From: Microbulbifer pacificus
GTDB taxonomy: Bacteria > Pseudomonadota > Gammaproteobacteria > Pseudomonadales > Cellvibrionaceae
Direction of reading: 5' to 3'
DNA length: 64,000 bases
Assembly (NCBI RefSeq): GCF_002959965.1
Contig: NZ_PREV01000027.1
Location: 1,302,001 to 1,366,000 of the forward strand
Shown: positions 44,260 through 53,273 of the stretch, piece after piece
Layout of the letters: each line of letters begins with the position of its first letter
How positions within the stretch are numbered: the first letter of the stretch is position 1
Position numbers and translations under genes: made by a program
Notes under the pieces: generated by a model
Told to the model about the DNA's origin: nothing
Seen by the model: only the letters and a program-made list of their open reading frames with translations
Database searches by the model: none

Positions 44260-45857
44260 GAAGAAAAGATATCCATACCCGCTTGATATACACTGGTCTT
44301 CACCTCCAAAAGCCCGAGCAGTGTATGAAACAGGTTGTCCTGACTGTACTCTCGCTGCGTGAAACCCGGTTCCCTCAATATGCCCCGCGCCCGCAAAAAC
44401 TCCGGCCCCGCCCAGAAAATCATCGGTACATGTTTCTGAGACTCGGGAGCCAACGCATAGGGAAACCCATGCAGAAAAATCCCGTTCTCCCCAAGGGATT
44501 CTCCATGATCACTGATATACAGCAGTGCTGGCGAAAACGTTGACGATTCTGAACGCAGGTACTCGATTACCTGCCCCAGAAAATAGTCCGTATACAGAAT
44601 GGAATTGTCGTAGGCATTGTCAATTTCCTCCCGGGTGCACTCCTCCAGCAGGTTGCTTGAACAACTCGGTGTGAACTTCGCAAAGGACTCCGGATACCGT
44701 CTGGAGTATTCAGGGCCGTGGCTGCCCATCTGATGCAAGACCACCAGAAGATCACCAGACGGTGTATTGGCAACCAGATTCCGGATACCATCGATCATTC
44801 CGATATCCCGACACTCAACATCGCAAGACGGATTAATCTCCGGATCGCGATAGTTGATATAAGGAACTCTCAGCGCAACGCCTTTCGAATCCGAGTTATT
44901 GTCCAGCCATGCCACAGTAACCCCCGCACGCTGAATGATGTCCAGCACATTATCGGTGGCCTTTGCCACTTTCTCGCTATAGTGATCCCGATCCAGAATG
45001 GAGAACATGCAGGGCACGGAAATCGCCGTCGCTGTGCCGCATGAAGACACATGCTCGAAGCTGAGCACCCCCTGCTCGGCCAGCATCGGGTTCGTACGTC
45101 TCCCATACCCGTTCAATGAGAAGTGATCCCAGCGCGCAGTTTCACCCACAACCAGGACCATCAGGCGCCTCTTGCCATTTCTGGCAACCTGCCTGGCGTC
45201 CCCCCCGATCTCCCGGTAGGGAATTCCGCGGCCATCATCAATTTTATCCACAGCATAGGAAATGGCGGTGTACAGTGGTGTCTCCGGGTTGGTATAAAAA
45301 CGGATGGCTTTATGCTCCCGGAAAAATGAAGCGTAACTGCTACTGAACATTAACAGCATCAAAATGATAGTGAGTGCGGAGAACGCAATCAGCTTTGCCT
45401 TGGATATCAGGCTTTGATACAGCTCCTGGCGACGGATCGGTAACATCCAGACAAACAAAGCGGGAAGAACACCCAAAAATATCAGATAAAGAAAAAGTCG
45501 GGAATTGAGCAATCCCAGGGACTCAGACGTATCCGTCTGCAACGCGCTCTGGATCACCTCGCGACTGATAATGACATTGTATGTGTCCATGAAGTACGCC
45601 GATGCCGAAGCAATTATCAGCGCCGTGGCAAGTACAGGTTTGAACACCCGTCCTACAGCCAGGATCGTCATCAGAATACTGCTCAGCGCTACCAGCAAAA
45701 GCGTCAGGGATATGACAAATCCGGAATATTTCCAGGAGAAAGGATATGCATCGTACAAATGGGAAAAGAACGAATAATTGCCGGTAAGTGTGATCCAGAC
45801 CGACACGGCAACAACAAGTTGAACTGCGGGGTATTCACGTAGTTTCAGCGCGGGCAT
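44256..45857 (-). CDS. eptA: lipid A phosphoethanolamine transferase (EptA/MCR family)
   Basis: Moves phosphoethanolamine from phosphatidylethanolamine to lipid A phosphates, lowering surface charge and cationic-peptide binding. The 533-residue protein has five N-terminal helices and a periplasmic sulfatase-fold domain. Zinc and nucleophile motifs are VVGETARWDHFSLNGY, SSCGTATAISVPCMFS (nucleophile Thr near 275) and ISDHGESLGENG...LHG. Paired cysteines in the domain match EptA disulfides. The ATG at 45857 is chosen over an in-frame TTG 21 bp earlier. It follows a two-component system and has a four-copy TTGAC array before it. Chromosomal and ordinary in context, with no sign of mobile resistance. 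Confidence 0.9.
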   Translation of the reverse strand: MPALKLREYPAVQLVVAVSVWITLTGNYSFFSHLYDAYPFSWKYSGFVISLTLLLVALSSILMTILAVGRVFKPVLATALIIASASAYFMDTYNVIISREVIQSALQTDTSESLGLLNSRLFLYLIFLGVLPALFVWMLPIRRQELYQSLISKAKLIAFSALTIILMLLMFSSSYASFFREHKAIRFYTNPETPLYTAISYAVDKIDDGRGIPYREIGGDARQVARNGKRRLMVLVVGETARWDHFSLNGYGRRTNPMLAEQGVLSFEHVSSCGTATAISVPCMFSILDRDHYSEKVAKATDNVLDIIQRAGVTVAWLDNNSDSKGVALRVPYINYRDPEINPSCDVECRDIGMIDGIRNLVANTPSGDLLVVLHQMGSHGPEYSRRYPESFAKFTPSCSSNLLEECTREEIDNAYDNSILYTDYFLGQVIEYLRSESSTFSPALLYISDHGESLGENGIFLHGFPYALAPESQKHVPMIFWAGPEFLRARGILREPGFTQREYSQDNLFHTLLGLLEVKTSVYQAGMDIFSS

Positions 45858-45909
45858 CTCAAACCTGGCCTTTGGCAAGTAGACTCACCGGCAGACTAGG
45901 TCTGAGAGG

Positions 45910-45947
45910 GTCAAGAGCGCGTCAAAGAGATGTCAAAATTCTGTCAA
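45910..45947. promoter_or_regulatory. predicted response-regulator binding array upstream of eptA
   Basis: Four GTCAA units at 45910, 45921, 45932 and 45943, each exactly 11 bp apart (GTCAA-N6). On the coding (minus) strand they read TTGAC-N6-TTGAC. One helical turn spacing of direct repeats is the classic binding pattern of OmpR/PhoB-type regulators, and such a regulator is encoded 1.3 kb upstream in the same cluster. The array lies 53-90 bp before the eptA start. Confidence 0.72.
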
Positions 45948-45989
45948 CGCCGCAAAAAACAGAACGGGTGGATTCCAAGGGTGGGACCA

Positions 45990-47255
45990 CTAGTCAGCTG
46001 CCAACTTCACGCAGAAGACACACCCCTGAGGCTGAAGCTGACGCACGCTGACACTCCACCCCTGGTACTCACAGATGCGCTTAACCAGCGAAAGGCCGAG
46101 ACCAAGGCCCTCTCCCCTGGCATGGGCGCCGCGTTGAAATGGTTCAAACAGACGGGATTGCTGTTCTGGCGCGATGCCGGGCCCGGTATCCTCCACCCGG
46201 AACCCACCATTGAACAGTTGCAGCTCCACTCTGCCCTGCTCCGTGTAGTGGAGGGCATTGCGCAACAGATTGGACATGACGGTTCGGAGAAACGTGGCCT
46301 GGTATCGGTTGTGGTCCTCTCCCTCGAGAGTACAGCGATAGTCGATTCCACGCGCGGCGAATTGCGCACGCCAGATCTTGTCCTGCTCCTTCGCCACCTC
46401 ACTCAGGGAAGCCTGTCTTGTACCCGCGGCCATCGCCCCCCTCTCCCGGGCAAGAAGCAGGAACGTCTCCACCAGCTCCAGCATTTCCGCGCTGGCGCGA
46501 TGGATGCGCTCCACCTGCTGCATCTGCTTCTCAGAGAGCCCGGTTGATTGGGACAGCAATTCGCACGAGGTGCCGATCACCATCAGAGGAGTGCGCAGCT
46601 CATGGCTGACGTCGCTGGTAAAGAGCTTTTCCCGTTCGAGAGACCGCCGCAGTTGTTCGAAGGTTTTATCAAACACCTCCGCCAACCGCCCCACTTCATC
46701 GTCCGCGTAGTTTTTTGCCAATAGTTCCAGCCCCTTGAAGCGTGCACCGGAGCGAACATCACTGGCGAGTTGCGCCACTGGCTGTAATACGCGATTCGCC
46801 AGCAGCGAACCCACTCCCCAAGCGATCAACAGGCTGACAAGGAAACAGGCCAATACCGCCTGATAGATCAGCTGCTCACGCGCTTCAAATTCCCGCTGAT
46901 CCTGTATCAGGATGTACATCTCTTCGTCGCGTATCAATTTAAAGGCGTAATACGCCTGCGCGTCGGATACGACCTCTGAAAACCCCGGTTTCAGCGCGAG
47001 AAAATCAGATAGAGGATAGAACTGATCTGCCGCGGTAGTGTATAGCTTCTCGCTCTTGTCCAACTGAACCGGCTGCCCGGTCCCCAGCGCGTCCATTGCC
47101 AGCTCGAGATCCGACTGCATGTCTTTGGAAACGAGGCGCTCTTCTACGTGGTGCACAATCTCCACAATCCCGAATGAAAAGGCACCACTGGTCAACAGCG
47201 TCATCAGAACAAATGCCAGAACGATCCGCTGCTTGAGCGGCTGCCGAGTACTCAA
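45990..47255 (-). CDS. sensor histidine kinase of two-component system
   Basis: Membrane kinase of 421 residues. Helices at about 10-30 and 135-155 flank a periplasmic sensor loop of about 100 residues; a HAMP segment follows (to about 210). The phospho-acceptor is His218 in SHELRTPL, then the N box NLLRNALHY and the G1 box VEDTGPGIAPE. The TTG start overlaps the regulator stop by 4 bp (TTGA). Next to eptA it resembles ColS/PmrB-type kinases that sense cationic peptides, metals or envelope stress, but the signal is not readable from the sequence. Confidence 0.92.
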   Translation of the reverse strand: MSTRQPLKQRIVLAFVLMTLLTSGAFSFGIVEIVHHVEERLVSKDMQSDLELAMDALGTGQPVQLDKSEKLYTTAADQFYPLSDFLALKPGFSEVVSDAQAYYAFKLIRDEEMYILIQDQREFEAREQLIYQAVLACFLVSLLIAWGVGSLLANRVLQPVAQLASDVRSGARFKGLELLAKNYADDEVGRLAEVFDKTFEQLRRSLEREKLFTSDVSHELRTPLMVIGTSCELLSQSTGLSEKQMQQVERIHRASAEMLELVETFLLLARERGAMAAGTRQASLSEVAKEQDKIWRAQFAARGIDYRCTLEGEDHNRYQATFLRTVMSNLLRNALHYTEQGRVELQLFNGGFRVEDTGPGIAPEQQSRLFEPFQRGAHARGEGLGLGLSLVKRICEYQGWSVSVRQLQPQGCVFCVKLAAD

Positions 47256-47935
47256 GACACAGTCTCCGCAAGGCGGTACCCGATACCGTGCACCGTATGG
47301 ATCAATGGCTTGTCGAAGGGCTTGTCGACGACCTGCCTCAACTGATGGATATGACTCCGCAAACTGTCGCGGTCCGGTATATCCTCACCCCAGATTTCCA
47401 TTTCCATTACCTCACGTTTGACAACCGCCGGACTCCTGCGCATAAGCAATACCAGCAGTTTAACGCCCATGGGGTTCAGCTTCAGGGGTTGCCCGGCCCT
47501 ACTCGCCTGATGTGTAGATGGATCAAATACCAAGTCCGCCACACGCAGCTCTGCCATCCCCATACCCCTGCTGCGCCGTGTAATGGCTTCGATTCTGGCA
47601 ACCAGTTCAGCCAGTGAAAACGGCTTGATCAGATAGTCGTCAGCACCGGAGCGCAGACCTCTCAGGCGGTCCTCCAGCCCATCGCGGGCGGTCAACATGA
47701 GGATCGGCGTGTCTCTGCGTGCATCCTCACGCAATCGCTGGCAAAACTGGTAGCCGTCGACACCTGGAAGCATGATGTCGAGCACAATCAGGTCGTAATA
47801 ATGGGTCGCAGCGAGATGCAGCCCACTGAGGCCGTCTTGCGCACAGTCGACACTGAAACCCTGCAATTCCAGATAATCCAGCACATTGGCGAGGATATCG
47901 ACGTTGTCCTCCACCACCAGTATCCGCATGAGCAC
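47252..47935 (-). CDS. response regulator, OmpR/PhoB family
   Basis: DNA-binding regulator of 227 residues. The receiver domain covers 1-120 with phospho-acceptor Asp53 in VLDIMLPG and Lys in DDYLIKPF. The winged-helix domain (about 130-225) has the family-type loop HIHQLRQVVDKPFDKPLIHTVHGIGYRL region. It is the first gene of the cluster regulator-kinase-eptA-PAP2-transferase, all on the minus strand. Its likely targets are the TTGAC direct repeats at 45910-45947 and 43504-43519. Its own upstream region has only one similar half-site, so self-regulation is unclear. Confidence 0.93.
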   Translation of the reverse strand: MLMRILVVEDNVDILANVLDYLELQGFSVDCAQDGLSGLHLAATHYYDLIVLDIMLPGVDGYQFCQRLREDARRDTPILMLTARDGLEDRLRGLRSGADDYLIKPFSLAELVARIEAITRRSRGMGMAELRVADLVFDPSTHQASRAGQPLKLNPMGVKLLVLLMRRSPAVVKREVMEMEIWGEDIPDRDSLRSHIHQLRQVVDKPFDKPLIHTVHGIGYRLAETVS

Positions 47936-48148
47936 ACTCCGCCTTCTGCTGTTTGAAAGTGAAATTTACGGTGCTCCCCACATGACTAGCAAGGTAATTT
48001 GACAAATCTTTGGCCTCCCAAAGAGTGAATTCGGGGTCCGCGTGAGGTAGCGAAACACCGGGACATACAGAAGATGCCCCTGTTTCTGGAAAATTCGTTT
48101 CCATATATGATGCGTTTCCGCAACTATCGGCACGAAGGAAGTTAATGC

Positions 48149-48676
48149 ATGGGACGTTGGAGGCCACCTCGCCCACGGGGTTCGCGCTATATCACGCCGG
48201 AAGGCGCGCGCCGTATGCGCGCGGAAGTAAAGCAACTGTGGGAAGTGGAACGCCCGCGGGTTACGCAGGCAGTGAGTGATGCCGCCAAACTTGGTGATCG
48301 CAGCGAGAACGCCGACTACATCTATGGCAAGAAAAGGCTGAGGGAAATCGACAGCCGGGTACGCTTTCTCACCAAGCGCCTTGAAGAAGTCACCGTGGTT
48401 GACCGCATCCCCGACGACCGGGAAAAAATCTTCTTTGGTGCCTGGGTGACACTGGAAGACGAGGACGGCCGAATAGTGAAATACCGTATCGTCGGCCCGG
48501 ACGAGTTCAATGTGAAGGAAGGCCTGATTTCCATGGACTCCCCCGTCGCCCGCGCCCTGCTCGGCAAGCGTCTCGACGATGAGGTGGAAATCCAACAGAT
48601 GGAAAAGTGGGTGACCTATTACATCAGCGAGATTGAATACGCAGAAATTTCCGATGAGGAGCAAAAGCCAGTTTAG
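48149..48676 (+). CDS. greB: transcription elongation factor GreB
   Basis: Rescues backtracked RNA polymerase by stimulating transcript cleavage. The 175-residue protein has the N-terminal coiled coil (residues about 15-90) with the conserved acidic tip in LGDRSENADYIYGKKRLREID, and the FKBP-like C-terminal domain with EGLISMDSPVARALLGKR. The basic start GRWRPPRPRGSRYITPEGARR is characteristic of GreB rather than GreA. AAGGAAG lies 7 nt before the ATG. It is divergent from the two-component operon. Confidence 0.95.
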   Translation: MGRWRPPRPRGSRYITPEGARRMRAEVKQLWEVERPRVTQAVSDAAKLGDRSENADYIYGKKRLREIDSRVRFLTKRLEEVTVVDRIPDDREKIFFGAWVTLEDEDGRIVKYRIVGPDEFNVKEGLISMDSPVARALLGKRLDDEVEIQQMEKWVTYYISEIEYAEISDEEQKPV

Positions 48677-48746
48677 CGAACATCACGGCTGACAGACTGC
48701 GCTATCCCGAAGGATTAACCGCCCCTCATCGAGGTTTTCGCGGCCG

Positions 48747-49796
48747 TCAATCCACAGCTTGCGCTTCGGGGAATTGCCATTCACCACTTAGAATTTCCGC
48801 GCGCGGACGGTAGAGGCGCACCAGGTAATTCCAGCCGGGCATGATTGGCAGACAGTTGGGAACACGGCCATCACAACTGCCGAACTGTACACTCACCGAG
48901 CCGTCAGCGCTCTTCTGGGCGGTAACATTGTTGAGTGTGTAGGCGTCGTACCGGTTTTTCTCAAAATAACCTTCGGCATTGTACAGGCTAATGGACCAAA
49001 AGCCGTCGACCGGCACCTTGCCCACGTGGAGTTTGTACGTTGTCTTACCATCGTTGCGCGCCGGGGTGACGTTCAGGTACAGGGCTTCCTTCTCCGGATT
49101 GCCGCCCCACGCAGAAGCGGAACCGATCAGGTGGCGCACAGGGTCCACCTGGCCCTTTTTACCGAACATACCCTTGGTGTCAGGCAGGGTCGAGGCCAAT
49201 GCGAGCAGCGCCGTGCGCACCTTATCCTGGCTCTCCCTGTCCCAATTAGGCACGGCAAATTTTCCGGGTCCACCCGGCTGCTCCATTTTGATTGCGTCCT
49301 GCAGCGCGCGCACCTGCTGCATATCTCGCTGGTCCTCCGGGTTTGCGAGTATGCGCACCGCCATCAGCAAATAGCGGGTACCAATCTTGTCTTTGGAAAA
49401 GGTGTAGCGTCCAGGCTTGTAGATGACATCGTGGGTGTACTGATCCTCGTCGATCACCTGCATGGACAGAAAGCGCTTGCCCGCATCCGGCAGGGTGATG
49501 GTCACCGGGCCGGCGTCCAGATCAAAGACCGCGCCCGAATACAGGGTGTCGCGGTTCATGCGGATCACATCCTGGTGGTCCAGCGGGGTGGGTTCGCGGT
49601 AATGGAAAAATTTGCCGATTCCGCCGGCGGTCTTGACCACGTTACCGAAGTACAGGTCCGTCTCGGCGCGGGGAAAGTTGTCCGCAGTCACCGGTAATGA
49701 CGGCTGTGCAATGGCTGGCGGTACGGCGACCAGCAGTGGAACGAAAAGCAGCAACGCGGCGGTCAGCAGTTTCAATTTTTTCAGAATTCCGATCAC
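48747..49796 (-). CDS. DUF1254/DUF1214 secreted protein (shorter of a pair)
   Basis: Exported protein of 349 residues with a Sec signal peptide (cleavage after AIA, about residue 30). An N-terminal DUF1254-type region (NFPRAETDLYFGNVVK, RMNRDTLYSGAVFDLD) is followed by a C-terminal DUF1214-type jelly-roll (DGFWSISLYNAEGYFEKN, NCLPIMPGWNYLVRLYRP). The biochemical role is unknown. Start is GTG with AGAGG 6 nt upstream. It lies 19 bp after a longer paralogue on the same strand, so the two are an operon. Confidence 0.85.
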   Translation of the reverse strand: MIGILKKLKLLTAALLLFVPLLVAVPPAIAQPSLPVTADNFPRAETDLYFGNVVKTAGGIGKFFHYREPTPLDHQDVIRMNRDTLYSGAVFDLDAGPVTITLPDAGKRFLSMQVIDEDQYTHDVIYKPGRYTFSKDKIGTRYLLMAVRILANPEDQRDMQQVRALQDAIKMEQPGGPGKFAVPNWDRESQDKVRTALLALASTLPDTKGMFGKKGQVDPVRHLIGSASAWGGNPEKEALYLNVTPARNDGKTTYKLHVGKVPVDGFWSISLYNAEGYFEKNRYDAYTLNNVTAQKSADGSVSVQFGSCDGRVPNCLPIMPGWNYLVRLYRPRAEILSGEWQFPEAQAVD

Positions 49797-49815
49797 AAGT
49801 TACCTCTATCCTTCG

Positions 49816-51225
49816 TCAGGGTATTTTCTCCAGGTCTGGCAGCACCCAGCGTTTTTCAAAGAAGCTCTGCTCCGGGCCGTAAAGGCGGAACATCACTTCG
49901 AACTGGCCGCCGGCCTTGGTGGGCACCCAGTTGGATTCTCTGCCCTCGGGCGCTCGCGGCCCGAACCAGATATCCACCGAACCGTCCGTATTCTTGTGTA
50001 GCCCCTGTGAATTTGAACCCCGGCTGGATCGCGGTGTGTCACGGATCAGCGCGTGGCTGGTGCGGTCGTAGACAGTAGCGGACCAGTACTGCCTCACCGG
50101 CGCATCGGCGGGCACGCGCAGACGATAAGTCGAGCCGCCATCAAGATCGTTACCGGCATTGTCCTTGATCGTCATCAGGTAGTATTGGCCGGCGCCCAGC
50201 TGCTTGGTGCTGAAATAGGCGTAGCTGTAGGTGCGGCCGCGCCCGTCTATGGGATAGCTGTCCGGCTTCGCAAAATTCGTGGACATGCCCTCCACCACTT
50301 CCGGTGAAGCGGGCAGTGCCCAGCGCGCATCCTTGTCGAACGGCGGGAAAAATTCTTCGTAGATGCTGTCCATCCACGCGTGCGCCTCACGCGCGGCGTC
50401 TTCGAGATCCGCTTGTGTCTTTTCGTCGGACTGGAACGGCTTGCCCTTCTCGATACCGATGGTCTTCAACATATCGATCATCGCCCTGTCCCGCTCGAGC
50501 CAAGGCTCGCGCTGCACGAAATCGTTCAGCGACTGGTAGAAGCGCAGATCATAGGGAATGGTGGCGTCGAACATCTGGTCTAGCGCATCGACGAATTTTG
50601 TCGGCGGCGGATTCGCGGCCTGCGCCAACGGATAGAGCTTAATGCGCTTGGCGTATTGCACCGCTTTGGCGATATCCGCCTCACTGCCACTGCCGATGTC
50701 TGAACGCAGTATCGCGAAACCCGCATAGGTGGAAGACGGTAGAGGCAGATAGCCTGCAGGCACCTTGTCCTCGTAACCAGGCGGCAGTATCAGGTACTTG
50801 CCACCCCTGCCCTTGTCCAGCCCCGCAGGCCCCACGTCAGCAATCGCCGTCTGCCAGGCGTCGTCCACCGAGCCTACGATCACGCCGCCGTCGGCGGGCG
50901 GTATTTCCAGCACCACCGGTCCCTCACGCGTGTCGTAGAAGGGCATGAAGTAAATGGTATCGGGATTGGGCGTCAGCGTCTGGTTCTTCCAGCCAAAGGG
51001 ACGCGACCAGTAGGCCACTTGGTTGGGCTCACCACCAATCTGTTCGAAAGCCTGACGCATGCGTTCGAAGTTCACCGCCGGCATACCCCAGTTCACCGCT
51101 TCCACTGCACGGTTTCGGAGTCTTAGTTGTTCAAGCTGCTCTGGTGTATGGATAGGCTTGGACGCGTAAGCGGTAAGTGCAAAGAGGGCGATAACAAGAA
51201 AAATTAGGGTACTGGAACGATACAT
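49816..51225 (-). CDS. DUF1254/DUF1214 secreted protein (longer of a pair)
   Basis: Exported protein of 469 residues with a signal peptide (core IFLVIALFALTAYA). Residues about 40-170 are the DUF1254 region (NRAVEAVNWGMPAVNFERM, LTPNPDTIYFMPFYDTREGPVV) and residues about 330-460 the DUF1214 region (YWSATVYDRTSHALIRD, GRESNWVPTKAGGQFEVMFRLYGP). Function unknown; the family is common in soil and marine bacteria. ATG 51225 has GGAGG 8 nt upstream; an earlier in-frame ATG at 51261 lacks a ribosome site and would bury the signal. It is followed by a shorter paralogue. A truncated SphA-type gene lies just upstream. Confidence 0.87.
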   Translation of the reverse strand: MYRSSTLIFLVIALFALTAYASKPIHTPEQLEQLRLRNRAVEAVNWGMPAVNFERMRQAFEQIGGEPNQVAYWSRPFGWKNQTLTPNPDTIYFMPFYDTREGPVVLEIPPADGGVIVGSVDDAWQTAIADVGPAGLDKGRGGKYLILPPGYEDKVPAGYLPLPSSTYAGFAILRSDIGSGSEADIAKAVQYAKRIKLYPLAQAANPPPTKFVDALDQMFDATIPYDLRFYQSLNDFVQREPWLERDRAMIDMLKTIGIEKGKPFQSDEKTQADLEDAAREAHAWMDSIYEEFFPPFDKDARWALPASPEVVEGMSTNFAKPDSYPIDGRGRTYSYAYFSTKQLGAGQYYLMTIKDNAGNDLDGGSTYRLRVPADAPVRQYWSATVYDRTSHALIRDTPRSSRGSNSQGLHKNTDGSVDIWFGPRAPEGRESNWVPTKAGGQFEVMFRLYGPEQSFFEKRWVLPDLEKIP

Positions 51226-51344
51226 ACGTATACCTCCAATTAAACTTGGACAGGCATTCACAGAACCTTAGCTCTGCTTACCTGCCCTCCTCTCAGCCCG
51301 GCGGCACCACCACTTCGTATACCACTTGACTGCGGGCATCTTCT

Positions 51345-51845
51345 TTACGGCGCATAAATATAGAGTGCGAGTGACAAGTGTCTCGTTTCGTCAAAATGCC
51401 GACCGGCGATTACTGGCGCAAAAAAGGCATCAAATAGACCGCCCTTGCGATCATCGTTCTCCAGACCGATGGGCTCCAGTTGAAGGTTCGCATGCGCGGT
51501 AACGTGCACCACGGGCACAGTAACAAGAGACGCGAAATTCCATTTTCCCGCCCCGGTATCCCACACATACATACCGGACAACGACATCAGGTCAAAAGTG
51601 GCCTCGAGATCGAGAGCGGTAAGACCCGCGATTGGGACATCAATATCGCCGCTAATTTCTCCACGGTAGCCAAGGTAAGCAAGCTGCATATTGAGCCCCG
51701 GCTCCGGCGGTACCATGCCGGCGAACGACACCACCTGCGCACCGGTAATTGCACGCCCGAGCGCGCCCTCGGTCGCGAGGGCTCCGAGTGGAATCAGCAG
51801 GAAAAACCAAAATACGGAAACAACAAAGGTGAGGGAACGCGTCAT
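51345..51845 (-). pseudogene. truncated SphA/Phenol_MetA_deg-type outer-membrane protein
   Basis: Reading frame of 166 residues with a signal peptide and then the start of a beta-barrel family often annotated as transporter or phenol-degradation MetA protein: ATEGALGRAITGAQVVSFAG, VWDTGAGKWNFASLVTVPVVHV, FFAPVIAGRHFDETRHLSLAL. Intact members are about 280-320 residues, and this one stops at TAA just where the barrel should continue (after IYAP). In another frame right after the stop, 18 codons read RKEDARSQVVYEVVVPPG, which looks like the end of an unrelated gene. I infer an internal deletion that joined two genes. It could be expressed as a short protein. Confidence 0.6.
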
Positions 51846-52013
51846 TTCGGGAATCTGAACTAAGCACAACTAGTTGATGGAAATCAGTCTAGTCCAAGGG
51901 TGCGCCCGTCAGGAATGATCGACATAGGAAGCAAGCGAAACCACAACGCTTTTCGGCAGGGTGGTTTCGCGTCACGCGGAAGGGCCTGTCTCGCCTCCCG
52001 GGATTGAAATGAG

Positions 52014-53171
52014 TTATCTCACGCCGTCCAACAGGTGACGCGCGATAATCAGACGCTGTATTTCGCTAGTACCTTCGTAAATAGTGGTGATGCGCACATC
52101 CCGCGCCATGCGCTCCAGTGGAAACTCTTTGGTATAACCCACACCACCATGCATCTGTAGCGCGACATAACAGGCCTCGTTGGCTTTCTCGGAGGCGTAG
52201 AGTTTTGCCATGGAGGCTGCGGGACCGAAGTGTTGGCCTGCGTCTTTTTGCCAAGCGGCCTGTAGCAGCAGCAGACGCGCCGCTTCCATTTCGGTGTACT
52301 TATCCGCGAGCTGCCATTGCAACCCCTGGAACTGGGCCAGCGGCTTGCCAAACTGTTCGCGCTCCTGCAGATAAGCGCGGGCACAATCCAGTGCTTCGAG
52401 ACCGATACCCAGTGCCAGGGAACCGATACCGATACGACCGCCCGCCAGCTCGCCGGCGGCGATGCGGAAACCGCGGTTTTCGTCCCCCAGCATATTGCGC
52501 GCGGGAATACGGCAATCCTCGAACGCCACTTCGTTGGTGACCGAGGCCTTCTGCCCCATTTTTTCTTCAGCTTTGCCGATCACCAGCCCCGGCGTACCGG
52601 CCTCCACCAGGAAACAGGAAATGCCTTTACCTTTCGGCGCCGACGCATCGGTAACCGCCCACACCACAAACACACCGGCAAATTCAGCGCTGCTGATAAA
52701 CAGCTTGCTGCCGTTCAGCACGTAGTCGTCGCCATCCTTGACCGCACGGGTGCGCATGGCGGCGGCGTCGGAACCGGAGCTGGGTTCGGTAAGGCAGAAA
52801 GAACCCGCGGCATATTCACCGCTACAAATTTTCGGCAGGAAATAATTTTTCTGCTCGTCGGTCCCCATCGCCTGGATCACTTCCGCCACCATATTGGTAA
52901 CCGATGTTGTGGTGGCGGTGGACGCACAGCCGCGGGCAATTTCGGTGATCGCAAGACTGAAGGCAATGGTACCGGCACCGGTACCGCCGTATTCGGGGTC
53001 GATGTTGATTCCCATAAACCCGAGTTCCGCCAGCTCTTTGAGCTTTTGCAGAAACAACGCGCGGTTGCCGGTCTTGTCCAGCTCGGCGGCGATCGGCTTC
53101 AGTTCGCTGTCGGCAAACTGGCGCGCGGCCTCCTGGATCATCTGCTGTTCATCGGTCAGTGCAAAATTCAT
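52014..53171 (-). CDS. acyl-CoA dehydrogenase, short/branched-chain type
   Basis: FAD enzyme of 385 residues for the first oxidation of a short or branched acyl-CoA. Conserved parts are CLTEPSSGSDAAAMRTRA, LNGSKLFISSAEFAGVFVV, GGVGYTKEFPLERMARD, and the catalytic glutamate in IYEGTSEIQ near the C-terminus, as in butyryl- and 2-methylbutyryl/isobutyryl-CoA dehydrogenases. ATG 53171 (MNFALTDEQQ) matches the family start; an upstream frame extension is unlikely. No other beta-oxidation gene is adjacent, so the exact chain preference is open. Confidence 0.92.
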   Translation of the reverse strand: MNFALTDEQQMIQEAARQFADSELKPIAAELDKTGNRALFLQKLKELAELGFMGINIDPEYGGTGAGTIAFSLAITEIARGCASTATTTSVTNMVAEVIQAMGTDEQKNYFLPKICSGEYAAGSFCLTEPSSGSDAAAMRTRAVKDGDDYVLNGSKLFISSAEFAGVFVVWAVTDASAPKGKGISCFLVEAGTPGLVIGKAEEKMGQKASVTNEVAFEDCRIPARNMLGDENRGFRIAAGELAGGRIGIGSLALGIGLEALDCARAYLQEREQFGKPLAQFQGLQWQLADKYTEMEAARLLLLQAAWQKDAGQHFGPAASMAKLYASEKANEACYVALQMHGGVGYTKEFPLERMARDVRITTIYEGTSEIQRLIIARHLLDGVR

Positions 53172-53273
53172 GGTGTTTTCTCGCTCATTCTCGCCTTCGA
53201 TACATTGTGGCAAAGGCTGCTTATTGTTGTTTAAGTAAAACGCTCTTCGTACGGCTGGTTGCCGACATGGTGT

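Noticed and set aside
44256..45857. EptA considered as an acquired mobile colistin-resistance gene
   Set aside because: It sits in a coherent regulated cluster, overlaps its neighbour, shows no insertion sequence or composition break, and reads as a chromosomal EptA.
45910..45947. Short repeats considered as a CRISPR remnant or minisatellite
   Set aside because: The unit is 5 bp with unrelated 6-bp spacers and only four copies at helical pitch; a regulator array explains it better.
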